A stretch of 64,000 nucleotides of DNA from Rhizobium leguminosarum bv. trifolii WSM2297 (lineage in GTDB: Bacteria; Pseudomonadota; Alphaproteobacteria; Rhizobiales; Rhizobiaceae). Below are positions 32,360 through 41,856 of the stretch, in pieces. Both the position numbers and the translations under genes were made by a program. Location of the stretch: assembly GCF_000271845.1 (NCBI RefSeq), contig NZ_JH719395.1, positions 186,001-250,000 of the forward strand. Reading direction: 5' to 3'. Every line of letters begins with the position of its first letter. The first letter of the stretch is position 1. The notes below the pieces were generated by a model that saw only the letters and a list, made by a program, of their open reading frames with translations, made no database searches and was not told the origin of the DNA.

Positions 32360-33295
32360 TCAGCTATAGGCCGAAACAAGCTCAGTCACCTGAGATCGCA
32401 TCCATCGATTGGCGGGATCATTGTCGCTTGCCGCCGACCAGACCATCGATATCGGGCTCACCGTCAAATCGAGGGGAACCTCGGCGGTCGCCAAGCCGAA
32501 CAGGCCGGCATAGCGCTTGACGATTCTGGTCGGCAGGGTGGCGATCAGGGGCGCTTCGAGGACGGTGGTCAGCACTGTGAGGAATTCCGGCGCTGCCACA
32601 GACACGTCGAGCCGCACGTTGATCCGCTTCAACGCATCATCAATGCAGCCTTCGATGGCGTCCTTCTGGGAAACCAGGGCATGCTTGAGGCCGACATAGC
32701 TGTCGCGGTCCAAAGTTTCGGGAAGATCAAGAAGCTTCGGATTGTAGCAACACATCAGCGATTGCTCGAACAGCAGGCTCCGCCGGTGTCTGTTGTTGCC
32801 GTCATCGTAGCAGCCGACGCCAAGGTCGATGACATTGTCGTCCAGGAGCTTATGGACCAGCTCGGGATTGACCGCTCGCGCAAGCACTTTGATACCGGGG
32901 GCCGTCTCGCTCAACATAGCGGCGAGACGCGGCACGAGCAGCACCTCAAGCTCGCTGGAAAAGCCGATGCGGAATATCTGCTCAGCCCGGCCCGGCTCGA
33001 AAGTCGCCGGCGTTACGATCGCCTGCTGCGTGCGGGTGAGTATCTGCTCCACGGCTTCGGCGAAACGCAGCGCCCGATGGGTCGGCTGCATGACCTGGCC
33101 GACACGCACGAACAGCTCGTCCTCAAGCAACGTCCGGAGAGTCCCGAGATTATGGCTCATGGCGGGCTGCTGGATTTTCAGCCGGACAGCCGCCTTCGTC
33201 ACGCTCCGCTCCTTCATGAGGGCATCGAAGGCGACGAGCAGGTTAAGGTCGAAAGACCACAAATTGAAATGATCGATGGAGACAATTTCATTCAT
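32360..33295 (-). CDS. LysR-family transcriptional regulator
   Basis: The 311-residue protein has an N-terminal winged helix-turn-helix (FDLNLLVAFDALMKERSVTK, AAVRLKIQQPAMSHNLGTLR) and a periplasmic-binding-protein-like effector domain. The N-terminal sequence is of the NodD/NahR-like branch (FNLWSFDLNLLV). It diverges from the MBL-hydrolase gene with an 87-bp gap, so it probably controls that gene and itself. An inverted repeat, ATCGATG-N14-CATCGAT (33272-33278 and 33293-33299), spans the first codons and start and could be an autoregulatory site. The effector is unknown. Confidence 0.93.
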   Translation of the reverse strand: MNEIVSIDHFNLWSFDLNLLVAFDALMKERSVTKAAVRLKIQQPAMSHNLGTLRTLLEDELFVRVGQVMQPTHRALRFAEAVEQILTRTQQAIVTPATFEPGRAEQIFRIGFSSELEVLLVPRLAAMLSETAPGIKVLARAVNPELVHKLLDDNVIDLGVGCYDDGNNRHRRSLLFEQSLMCCYNPKLLDLPETLDRDSYVGLKHALVSQKDAIEGCIDDALKRINVRLDVSVAAPEFLTVLTTVLEAPLIATLPTRIVKRYAGLFGLATAEVPLDLTVSPISMVWSAASDNDPANRWMRSQVTELVSAYS

Positions 33296-33382
33296 CGATT
33301 TGATCGTTGCACGAATTCTCCCTACTGTCCATAGCCATCAGACAGCGCTGTCCCGGTCCAGTTCAACTCGAAAGGAAATTCC

Positions 33383-34276
33383 ATGAGCGATCTTGGAAAG
33401 GAATATCGTATTGCCGGCGTGACGGTCAGAAAGGTGCAGGAGCAGTATCTGCACAACGTTCCGGCCTCATTTCTCTACCCGACTGCCGGATCCGAGGAGA
33501 TCAAGGCGGTCGAGCCACGTCTTTCCGCCGTCGATATGGAAGAGGGCCGCGATGCCCTTGTGGTGAGCATCCATAGCTGGCTCGTCAGGACGCCCGACCA
33601 CGTCATCCTCATCGACACGGGTTCGGGTAACGATAAGGAAAGACCGCGCAATCTCGCCTTCCATCAGCAGACGATCCCGTTCCTCCAGAGGTTGCGCCAG
33701 GCAGGTGTCGAGCCCGAAGACGTCGACTTCGTCATAAATACCCATCTCCACGTCGATCATTCCGGCTGGAATACCGTGCTCGAGGACGGAAGATGGATCC
33801 CCACTTTCAAAAACGCACGCTACGTTTTCCCGCGCGCCGAGCAGGAATATTATGCGTCGACGGCAAGCCACAACGACGTCAACATTCCCAGCGCCGGCGT
33901 CTATGAAGACAGCGTGCGGCCGGTGATCGAGGCGGGGCTTGCCGATTTCATCGACGGTGCAGGCGGTCCTTTCCTGGATCACTTTACCTTCTTGCCGACG
34001 CCTGGGCACAGCATCGGCCATATGTCCGTTCTGCTGAAGGCGGACAATCAAGCGGCAATCTTCGCCGGCGATGTCATGCACCATCCGATCCAGGTGGAAC
34101 GGCCCGACCTCAACACGGTCTTCTGCGAATTCCTGGATCAGGCTGCCCAGTCCAGACGGCGCGTGCTCGAACTCGCTGCCGATAATCACGCCATGTACTT
34201 CTCCACGCACTTTCCCGGTTCGTCTGCTGGATATGTAACCCGCGACGGCGAAAAATTCAGGTGGTCCTATGTCTGA
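33383..34276 (+). CDS. MBL-fold metallo-hydrolase
   Basis: The 297-residue cytoplasmic enzyme has a full metallo-beta-lactamase metal site: HLHVDH (His121, His123, Asp125, His126), PGHSIGHM (His209), AGDVMHH (Asp230) and STHFPGS (His276). The motif set and length fit lactonase/arylesterase-type MBL enzymes such as AHL lactonases or methyl parathion hydrolase relatives. The natural substrate is unknown; a lactone or ester is plausible. AAAGGAA precedes the ATG. Its stop overlaps the next gene start by 8 bases, and a divergent LysR regulator lies upstream. Confidence 0.88.
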   Translation: MSDLGKEYRIAGVTVRKVQEQYLHNVPASFLYPTAGSEEIKAVEPRLSAVDMEEGRDALVVSIHSWLVRTPDHVILIDTGSGNDKERPRNLAFHQQTIPFLQRLRQAGVEPEDVDFVINTHLHVDHSGWNTVLEDGRWIPTFKNARYVFPRAEQEYYASTASHNDVNIPSAGVYEDSVRPVIEAGLADFIDGAGGPFLDHFTFLPTPGHSIGHMSVLLKADNQAAIFAGDVMHHPIQVERPDLNTVFCEFLDQAAQSRRRVLELAADNHAMYFSTHFPGSSAGYVTRDGEKFRWSYV

Positions 34277-35276
34277 TAACAAGCTCGCATCTTCAGCTTT
34301 TGACGCCGGCGAGATCGTATTCGACGAGCATTACGTTGATAGCGGAACCGACGGCATCAAGCTTTATCTCCGCAATAAGCGAAGGAAGGACCACAAGGTC
34401 TTTCTCGCGGGGAAAACGATCGTGATGGTGCATGGGGCGACCTTCTCGTCCGGAAGTCTTTACGACGTTCCCTTCAACGGGATGTCCTTCATCGACTTCC
34501 TCGCTCATCGAGGCTTCGATGTCTTTGCGGTTGATGTCCGGGGCTATGGAAAATCGACCCGCCCGCCGGAGATGCAGGCGGCGCCCGATCTCAACCCCCC
34601 GCTTGTCGCCACAGACACCGGCGTAGCCGACTTCGCAACGGCCATCGATTTCGTCCTTGGACTTCGCGGCCTGAAGGCTGTTAACGTCTTTGCAATGTCG
34701 TGGGGCGGTACCGTCGCCGGTGCATATGCTGCGCGCAACCCCGACAAGGTCGTCAAGCTCGCCTTGCTCGCGCCGCAATGGCTCAGTGACGTTGCCATCC
34801 CCATCGATCAGGGCGGCGCGCTCGGCTCCTACAGGCTTGTTCCCGTCCATGCGGCCCTGGCGCGTTGGCTGGGCACCGCACCCGAATACGCGCGTGAACG
34901 TCTTGTGCCTGAGGGCTGGTTCGACCTCTGGACCGCACTGACCCTCTCGGAGGAGCCGTCGCAGGTCGACAGAGAGCAAGGCAAACTCCGGGCCACCAAC
35001 GGGCCGATCCAGGACATCCGCACCTACTGGAGAGCTGGAGCCCCTTATTATCGGCCAAGCGAGATTCGCGCGCCGGTGCTGCTGTTGCACGGCGAATGGG
35101 ACATCGACGTCCCGCTCGATCTGGCACGGGCCTATTTCGAGCAACTGACCGGTGCCTCTTACAGGCGATGGGTGGAAATCGGGGAGGCGACGCATCTCGC
35201 CCTCATGGAGAGCCAGCGCATGCAGGTCTATTCCGAGGTTGCCCGCTTCTTCGAGGAAGATTTCAAACCGGAATAG
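34269..35276 (+). CDS. Alpha/beta-hydrolase
   Basis: The 335-residue protein has the alpha/beta-hydrolase fold. MVHGATFSSGSLYD forms the oxyanion loop, VDVRGYGKST the second strand motif, and AMSWGGTVAG the nucleophile elbow (Ser144; A-x-S-x-G rather than G-x-S-x-G). A late LLHGEWDIDVP supplies Asp and EATHLALME the catalytic His. It starts inside the end of the MBL gene (8-bp overlap), so the two are translationally coupled and probably act on the same compound, perhaps opening and then hydrolysing an ester or lactone. This is inference. Confidence 0.88.
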   Translation: MSDNKLASSAFDAGEIVFDEHYVDSGTDGIKLYLRNKRRKDHKVFLAGKTIVMVHGATFSSGSLYDVPFNGMSFIDFLAHRGFDVFAVDVRGYGKSTRPPEMQAAPDLNPPLVATDTGVADFATAIDFVLGLRGLKAVNVFAMSWGGTVAGAYAARNPDKVVKLALLAPQWLSDVAIPIDQGGALGSYRLVPVHAALARWLGTAPEYARERLVPEGWFDLWTALTLSEEPSQVDREQGKLRATNGPIQDIRTYWRAGAPYYRPSEIRAPVLLLHGEWDIDVPLDLARAYFEQLTGASYRRWVEIGEATHLALMESQRMQVYSEVARFFEEDFKPE

Positions 35277-35290
35277 CGTCTGAACGACGT

Positions 35291-35314
35291 GGCTCCGGGA
35301 TCGAACCCGGAGCC
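35291..35314 (+). terminator. Hairpin after the alpha/beta-hydrolase gene
   Basis: GGCTCCGGG (35291-35299) pairs perfectly with CCCGGAGCC (35306-35314) around ATCGAA, 14 bp after the stop, followed by CACTTTC. The T-run is weak. It may be an attenuator before the membrane-protein gene. Confidence 0.55.
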
Positions 35315-35369
35315 CACTTTCTCCATCAAGCCGGCCGCGCGTTCACCGTCCATCAAACCAGCCGTTCCC

Positions 35370-36302
35370 ATGACAATTCTGATCACCGCCATCCTGGATG
35401 CCGGACGAAGTGCCGTCGACATTGCCATATTCACCTTTCTGCCGCTGATGATCGTGACATTTTCGCTGATGCGCTACCTCGAGGGCATGAGCGCACTGCG
35501 ATCAATCACCGGCAAGGCCAACCCGCTCTTTAGACTTTTCGGCCTGGACGGTTTTGGGGCCTTGGCGATCATCCAACTCAGCCTCGTAAGTTCGGCTGCC
35601 CCGGTTGCTGCCCTGTCGCTGATGGCGCACAAAAGAACATCGGAGAAATTTATGGCCGCCGCCTTTGCGGCGGTGCTTGCGGCTGCGCCGGCAAATGCCA
35701 GTTTCCCGCTCGCAACTATCGGTATCGATCCCGGCTTGATCATAATAAACGGCGTTTGCGGAGCGCTCGTTGCGTCCACTCTCGCCTGTTGGATCGTTGG
35801 GCGCCGTTCCTTGCCCGGAAAGCCCTGTTCTTGCGACAGGGCGGATAACCACGACGTGGCGAGGCGCGATCTGCTGGCGGCGATAAATCGCGGTGGCGCA
35901 GATGCCATCGGCGTCGTTTCTGCGATCCTGCCGGTGCTCGTGATCTCACTGGCTCTGGTAAGGCTTACCGAAAGCACAGGCGCACTTTCCGCCTTCACGT
36001 CCGCTGCGCAGCCATTGCTTCAGCTGCTCGGCGCCTCGCAGCAGGATGTCGTCTTCCTGCTCACAAAGTGCCTGGCAGGGTCGAGCGCAGCGGTCACCCT
36101 GTTGCTTAACGCCCACAAGGAACTGAGCCTTCCGCCGGAGAAAATCATTCACGGATCCGCATTTCTGCTAAACCCTCTCGATCTTCCCGGCCTTTCCATT
36201 CTTGTCGCTTCGGTGCCGGCGCTCCGCTCGGTGGCGGGGGTTGCCGTCTTGAGCGCATTGACCGGAATTCTCGTCCGCGCAGCGCTGCTATCCTGGCTTT
36301 GA
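35370..36302 (+). CDS. Membrane protein with two nucleoside-recognition (gate) domains
   Basis: The 310-residue polytopic protein has two similar halves. Each has hydrophobic helices and a gate-like core (SLVSSAAPVAALSLMAH and KCLAGSSAAVTLLLNAH), matching the gate/nucleoside-recognition family of SpmA, SpmB and FeoB. These are thought to conduct or gate small molecules. It is the last gene of the LysR-MBL-hydrolase module and may move the substrate or product. An in-frame GTG at 35289 lies at the edge of the hairpin and is unlikely. The ATG at 35370 lacks a strong ribosome site, so the start is uncertain. Confidence 0.8.
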   Translation: MTILITAILDAGRSAVDIAIFTFLPLMIVTFSLMRYLEGMSALRSITGKANPLFRLFGLDGFGALAIIQLSLVSSAAPVAALSLMAHKRTSEKFMAAAFAAVLAAAPANASFPLATIGIDPGLIIINGVCGALVASTLACWIVGRRSLPGKPCSCDRADNHDVARRDLLAAINRGGADAIGVVSAILPVLVISLALVRLTESTGALSAFTSAAQPLLQLLGASQQDVVFLLTKCLAGSSAAVTLLLNAHKELSLPPEKIIHGSAFLLNPLDLPGLSILVASVPALRSVAGVAVLSALTGILVRAALLSWL

Positions 36303-36333
36303 GCCAACGCTCCGGCTTGCGATTAGAGAGCGG

Positions 36334-37251
36334 CTACATCCTTCCGCGGCTCCCCTTCAGCATCGACCAGCTATAGAGGAACAGCCCCGCCCAGATCAGC
36401 GGGAAGGCGATCATGCGCGCCGTGCCGAGCGGCTCGTGAAAGATAAAGACCGCGATCAGGAAGATCATCGTCGGCGCGATATACTGCATGATGCCGATCG
36501 TCGACAGCTTCAGGAGCTTGGCGCCGTTGGCATAGATCATCAGCGGCACGGCGGTGATGACGCCGCAGCCGAGCAGCAGCGTCGTGTCGGCAAGGCCGGT
36601 GCGGTAGAGATGGCCCTGGCCGCTGCCGAATTCGAGATAGAGGATATAGAGCAGGGCAGGGCCGCTGAGGATCAGCACTTCGAGGAAGAAGCCCTGGTTC
36701 GGCCCGAGCGGCAGCGTCTTGCGCAGCAACGCATAGAAACCCCAGCTGATGGCCAGCGTCAACGCCACCCACGGAATGCCGCCGCTATCGAAGGCCAGAA
36801 TGGCGACGGCAAGAGCCGCCAGTGCGATCGCCGCGATCTGCAGCGGCTGCAGCTTCTCCTTCAGCAGTACCGCGCCGAGGAAGATGCTGAACAGCGGATT
36901 GATGAAATAGCCGAGTGCCGCATCGAGCGAATGGCCGGCGCCGATCGCCCAGACATAAGTGCCCCAGTTGACGGTGATCAGCGACGCCGTCAGCGCCGCC
37001 ATCGCCAGCATGCGTGGCGAGCGCAGCGCCGTGGCGATATCGCTCGTGCGTCCGAGCAGCATCAGCACGATGCCGGCGAGCGGCAGCGACCAGACGATGC
37101 GATGAGCAATCACCTCGGCCGGCGAGATATGCGCCACCGCCTTCATATAGATCGGCAGGAAGCCCCACAGCAGATAGGCCGTCAGCGCGAAGGCGAAACC
37201 GCGCGGACTGTCTTCGTTCTTGGCCAAAGGAACGGATGCATCGGTCGACAT
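36334..37251 (-). CDS. rarD: RarD-type EamA family permease
   Basis: The 305-residue protein has ten hydrophobic segments in two EamA halves. It starts with GFAFALTAYLLWGFLPIYMK, the RarD signature, and AHRIVWSLPLAGIVLML follows. LQYIAPT-type RarD motifs are visible as GIMQYIAPTMIFLIAVF. RarD proteins are inner-membrane drug/metabolite transporters; E. coli RarD was linked to chloramphenicol sensitivity, but the real substrate is unknown. It converges on the gate-domain gene with a short 31-bp gap. Confidence 0.9.
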   Translation of the reverse strand: MSTDASVPLAKNEDSPRGFAFALTAYLLWGFLPIYMKAVAHISPAEVIAHRIVWSLPLAGIVLMLLGRTSDIATALRSPRMLAMAALTASLITVNWGTYVWAIGAGHSLDAALGYFINPLFSIFLGAVLLKEKLQPLQIAAIALAALAVAILAFDSGGIPWVALTLAISWGFYALLRKTLPLGPNQGFFLEVLILSGPALLYILYLEFGSGQGHLYRTGLADTTLLLGCGVITAVPLMIYANGAKLLKLSTIGIMQYIAPTMIFLIAVFIFHEPLGTARMIAFPLIWAGLFLYSWSMLKGSRGRM

Positions 37252-37379
37252 CGGGCGTTTCCATCTTTGTTCTTCTTCTGATCCGGCCTAGCTTAAGCGC
37301 CGTGAATAGGCCAATTCATTTCTTTGAATGAAGGGTGAGAGGATTTGAAGCGGAAACGGGGCAACGGACGGATGACGGC

Positions 37380-37401
37380 GGCAAAGGCCGGCATCGGCCT
37401 T
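37380..37401 (-). terminator. Weak terminator after cimA
   Basis: AAGGCCG (37384-37390) pairs with CGGCCTT (37395-37401) around a GCAT loop, followed on the minus strand by TTTGCCG. It lies 26 bp after the cimA stop. Confidence 0.4.
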
Positions 37402-37426
37402 CGCGCGGAGGAGCGGCGGAATAGAC

Positions 37427-39043
37427 TTATTCAGCCGCGATCTTGCCGGCGAGCTGCCGGTTTTTCATCAGCTTGTAAATGACGGAATCCATCAGCGCCT
37501 GGAACGACGCGTCGATGATGTTCTCCGAAACGCCCACCGTCCACCAGCGCACGCCGTCGCTGTCGGTGGATTCGATCAGCACGCGGGTGATCGCCTCCGT
37601 GCCGCCATTGAGGATACGCACCTTGAAATCGGCGAGCACCAGATCGTCGATCTCGTGCTGGTATTTTCCGAAATCCTTGCGCAGCGCCAGATCGAGCGCG
37701 TTGACCGGGCCTTCGGCATCGGCAACCGACATCAGCGTCTGGCCGTCGATGGTGATCTTCACTACCGCCTCCGAGACGATCTTCACACGGCCAAGACTGT
37801 CGAAGCGGCGCTCGATCATCACCCGGAAGCCTTCGATGGTGAAGAATTCCGGGATGGTGCCGAGCGTGCGGTGCGCCAGGAGCTCGAAGCTCGCATCGGC
37901 GCCCTCATAGGCGTAGCCGATGGACTCGCGTTCCTTGACGATCGAGATCAACAGGTCGAGTTTCGGATCGTCCTTGGCGACCACGATGCCGCGCCGTTTC
38001 AGCGCATTGATGAAGTTCGCCTTGCCGCCCTGGTCCGATACCATGACCTTGCGGAAATTGCCGACGCTCTCAGGCGGCACATGTTCATAGGTGCGCGGGT
38101 CCTTGATCAGCGCCGAGGCATGGATGCCGGCCTTGGTGGCGAAGGCGGAAGCGCCGACATAGGGCAGCTGATGATCGGGCGAGCGGTTGAGCAGCTCATC
38201 GAAAGCGTGCGAGAGCCGGGTGAGATTGAGCAGCCGCTCCTCGTCGATCGCCGTTTCGAAACGTGTATTATAGGCGCTCTTCAGCGCCAAAGTCGGGATC
38301 AGTGTCACCAGATTGGCGTTGCCGCAGCGCTCGCCGATGCCGTTCAGCGTGCCCTGGATCTGCCTGACGCCGGCTTCGACGGCGGCCAGCGAATTGGCGA
38401 CTGCCTGGCCGGTGTCGTTATGGGCATGGATGCCGAGACAGCGGCCCGGAACACCTGACGCGATCACCGCCTCGATAATGGCGCGCACCTCCGGCGGCTG
38501 CGTGCCGCCATTGGTGTCGCAGAGCACGACCCAGCGCGCGCCGCTCTCATAGGCTGTCTTCGCGCAGGCAAGCGCATAGGCCGGATTAGCCTTGAAGCCG
38601 TCGAAGAAATGCTCGCAATCGACAATCGCTTCCTTGCCGGCGCCGACCGCCGCCTTGACGCTTTCGGCGATGCTTTCGAGGTTTTCCTCATTCGTGCAGC
38701 CGAGCGCCACCTCGACGTGATAGTCCCAGCTCTTGGCAACGAAACAGATGGCGTCGGATTTCGCCTGCAGCAGCCCGGCAAGACCGGGATCGTTGGAGAC
38801 CGAAACGCCCGCGCGCTTGGTCATGCCGAAGGCGACGAAGGTCGCCTGGCTGGTGCGCTTCTCGCTGAAGAAGGCCGTATCGGTCGGATTGGCGCCGGGA
38901 TATCCGCCCTCGACGTAATCGATGCCGAATTCGTCCAGCATCGCGGCGATCGCAATCTTGTCCTCGACCGAGAAATCGATCCCGGGCGTCTGCTGCCCGT
39001 CCCGGAGCGTCGTGTCGAAGAGGTAGATTTTTTCCTTAGTCAC
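37427..39043 (-). CDS. cimA: Citramalate synthase
   Basis: The 538-residue protein belongs to the isopropylmalate/citramalate synthase family. The N-terminal TIM barrel begins IYLFDTTLRDGQQTPGIDFS, and the metal motif HAHN appears in LGIHAHNDTGQAVANSL. A C-terminal LeuA-type allosteric domain follows. The long type with YVEGGYPGANPTD is the citramalate synthase form, which condenses pyruvate and acetyl-CoA to start a threonine-independent isoleucine route. The start is GTG at 39043 with GGGAGG upstream. A perfect 35-bp inverted repeat lies just before the gene. Confidence 0.9.
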   Translation of the reverse strand: MTKEKIYLFDTTLRDGQQTPGIDFSVEDKIAIAAMLDEFGIDYVEGGYPGANPTDTAFFSEKRTSQATFVAFGMTKRAGVSVSNDPGLAGLLQAKSDAICFVAKSWDYHVEVALGCTNEENLESIAESVKAAVGAGKEAIVDCEHFFDGFKANPAYALACAKTAYESGARWVVLCDTNGGTQPPEVRAIIEAVIASGVPGRCLGIHAHNDTGQAVANSLAAVEAGVRQIQGTLNGIGERCGNANLVTLIPTLALKSAYNTRFETAIDEERLLNLTRLSHAFDELLNRSPDHQLPYVGASAFATKAGIHASALIKDPRTYEHVPPESVGNFRKVMVSDQGGKANFINALKRRGIVVAKDDPKLDLLISIVKERESIGYAYEGADASFELLAHRTLGTIPEFFTIEGFRVMIERRFDSLGRVKIVSEAVVKITIDGQTLMSVADAEGPVNALDLALRKDFGKYQHEIDDLVLADFKVRILNGGTEAITRVLIESTDSDGVRWWTVGVSENIIDASFQALMDSVIYKLMKNRQLAGKIAAE

Positions 39044-39083
39044 CGCGATGCCTCCCAGGCATTGACTGCTTTTATGTGGGGCT

Positions 39084-39238
39084 TACCCCCCTCTGCCCTG
39101 CCGGGCATCTCCCCCACATGGGGGGAGATCGAAAATTCGCCAAGCTGCAGTCCAGACCACCGAGGTTTGGGCAAGGAGCCCACGCCCAGCTGATCTCCCT
39201 CCTTGTGGGGGAGATGCCCGGCAGGGCAGAGGGGGGTA
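39084..39238. repeat. Intergenic repeat with perfect 35-bp inverted arms
   Basis: The arm at 39084-39118 is the exact reverse complement of the arm at 39204-39238. Each arm ends in a smaller hairpin; on the left ATCTCCCCC pairs with GGGGGAGAT (39107-39129). The 85-bp centre has no gene. It resembles the rhizobial RIME-type elements at 13.6 and 41.7 kb but with different arm sequence. In RNA the arms would form a very strong stem between pip and cimA. Confidence 0.8.
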
Positions 39239-39254
39239 GTCACGGCATGCAGCA

Positions 39255-40686
<1,432 letters not shown>

Positions 40687-40690
<4 letters not shown>

Positions 40691-41175
40691 GAGGTTTCTC
40701 CGAGGGGCCAGCTTTTCGTGTCGTGGTCGGGATGCTGATGATTGCTTGCTGCGATCGCGGTCTCGCGGTCCGGCGTTTCAGGCTCCGGTTCCAGCGGCAG
40801 GCCGTCGATCGCATGAAACCAGGACATCTTGCGGCCGGTGTTCGATTGCATCACCGGCTTGACCGCATCGGGATCATCGAGCGAGCCGAGCGTGATGTTG
40901 ATGAAGTCCGTTTCCGGAATATCGTAAAACAGTGGTGTGCCGCAATCGCCGCAGAAGCCGCGCCGCACCAGATCGGACGAGCGGAACCACTTCGGCGCGC
41001 CGCGCGTCAGCTCGAAATCCTTGCGCCCAGCCGCCGCCAGCGGCAGGAAATAATTGCCGGCGGCCTTCTGGCACATTCGGCAATGGCAGATAGGGGGATA
41101 GCCGAGTTCGCCGCGGGCGCGATAACGCACCGCGCCACACTGGCATCCGCCGGTCTGCTCTGCCACCCCGGTCAA
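40687..41175 (-). CDS. GFA-family zinc protein, copy 2 (TTG start)
   Basis: From TTG at 41175 the protein has 162 residues with GGCQCGAVRY, CHCRMCQK and GFCGDCGTP, and the C-terminal HQHPDHDTKSW. The TTG is preceded by GGAGG seven bases upstream and overlaps the stop of copy 3 as TTGA, which decides this unusual start. A GTG three codons later is an alternative. Longer upstream starts would run through copy 3 and are rejected. It has diverged clearly from copies 1 and 3, so duplication is not recent. Confidence 0.85.
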
Positions 41176-41648
41176 GGGCGATCCTCCGGCGGCCAGACGG
41201 TCGTATCGTGGTCGGGGTGCTGATAGGAAACCAGTTCGTGCAGAAACGAACCTGCCGTGAGATCCGCCTCGGTCCTCTCTCCGGGCAGTTCGTGCAGATG
41301 ATCGACGAAGCCGATCTTGCCTTCCACGCCCCACTGAATGGTCGGCGGCAACGACGACGGATCGTCGAACGCACCCGCGGCAACCGCCATTCCGTCAGGC
41401 GCCTCATAGGTCAGCGGCGTGCCGCAGTCACCGCAAAAGCCCCGCTCGACGAAATTCGAGGAGTGGAAGGTTTTGCGCTCCCCCCTGGTCCATTCGAATT
41501 CCATTCCACGCACCGAAACCAGCGGCGCATAATAGCCGCCGAACGCCTTCTGGCACATGCGGCAATGACAGATCGACGAATCCTGCGGCGTTCCCTGCGC
41601 CCGAAATCGGATCGCCCCACATTGGCAGCCGCCGGTGTAGCTGGTCAT
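41172..41648 (-). CDS. GFA-family zinc protein, copy 3
   Basis: The 158-residue protein has zinc motifs GGCQCGAIRF, CHCRMCQK and GFCGDCGTP, and ends YQHPDHDTTVW. GGAGGAA stands before the ATG. It is the first gene of the coupled run copy 3, copy 2, copy 1, pip. The shared C-terminal QHPDHDT tail in all three is a striking conserved feature and may form an additional metal or substrate contact. Substrate is unknown. Confidence 0.88.
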   Translation of the reverse strand: MTSYTGGCQCGAIRFRAQGTPQDSSICHCRMCQKAFGGYYAPLVSVRGMEFEWTRGERKTFHSSNFVERGFCGDCGTPLTYEAPDGMAVAAGAFDDPSSLPPTIQWGVEGKIGFVDHLHELPGERTEADLTAGSFLHELVSYQHPDHDTTVWPPEDRP

Positions 41649-41684
41649 GGCTTATTCCTCCACAGGGATTCCAGGCTGGGCGCC

Positions 41685-41837
41685 AAAACCCCTCCCCACC
41701 CTCCCCACAAGGGGGAGGGCTCTCTCGTGGCGCCGCCTTTATCTCCGCCTCGAATGCTTGCACTTGCGGTGAAGTCGCTTCGCAGCAGTGCGGCACCGTA
41801 GTCCCTCCCCCTTGTGGGGAGGGGTTGGGGAGGGGTT
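41685..41837. repeat. Intergenic repeat with inverted CCCCTCCCC arms
   Basis: The left arm (about 41685-41719) is nearly the reverse complement of the right arm (about 41803-41837), differing mainly by a small indel in CCCCACCCTCC versus CCCCAACCCCTCC. The 80-bp centre has no gene. It lies between cysS and the GFA operon and resembles the other palindromic elements here in layout. Confidence 0.7.
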
Positions 41838-41856
41838 TTATCCCAAGACACCACTC

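Noticed and set aside
35291..35314. Possible tRNA T-arm (GGGATCGAACCC)
   Set aside because: The stem extends to nine perfect pairs and no cloverleaf or acceptor stem surrounds it. It is better read as a terminator-type hairpin.
35289..36302. Start of the gate-domain protein at GTG 35289
   Set aside because: It adds 27 residues of low-complexity sequence, begins at the edge of a 9-bp hairpin and lacks a ribosome site. The ATG at 35370 starts the first helix directly.
39084..39238. CRISPR-like repeats
   Set aside because: Only two arms occur and they are inverted, not direct, with a single centre. The same is true of the elements at 13.6 and 41.7 kb.
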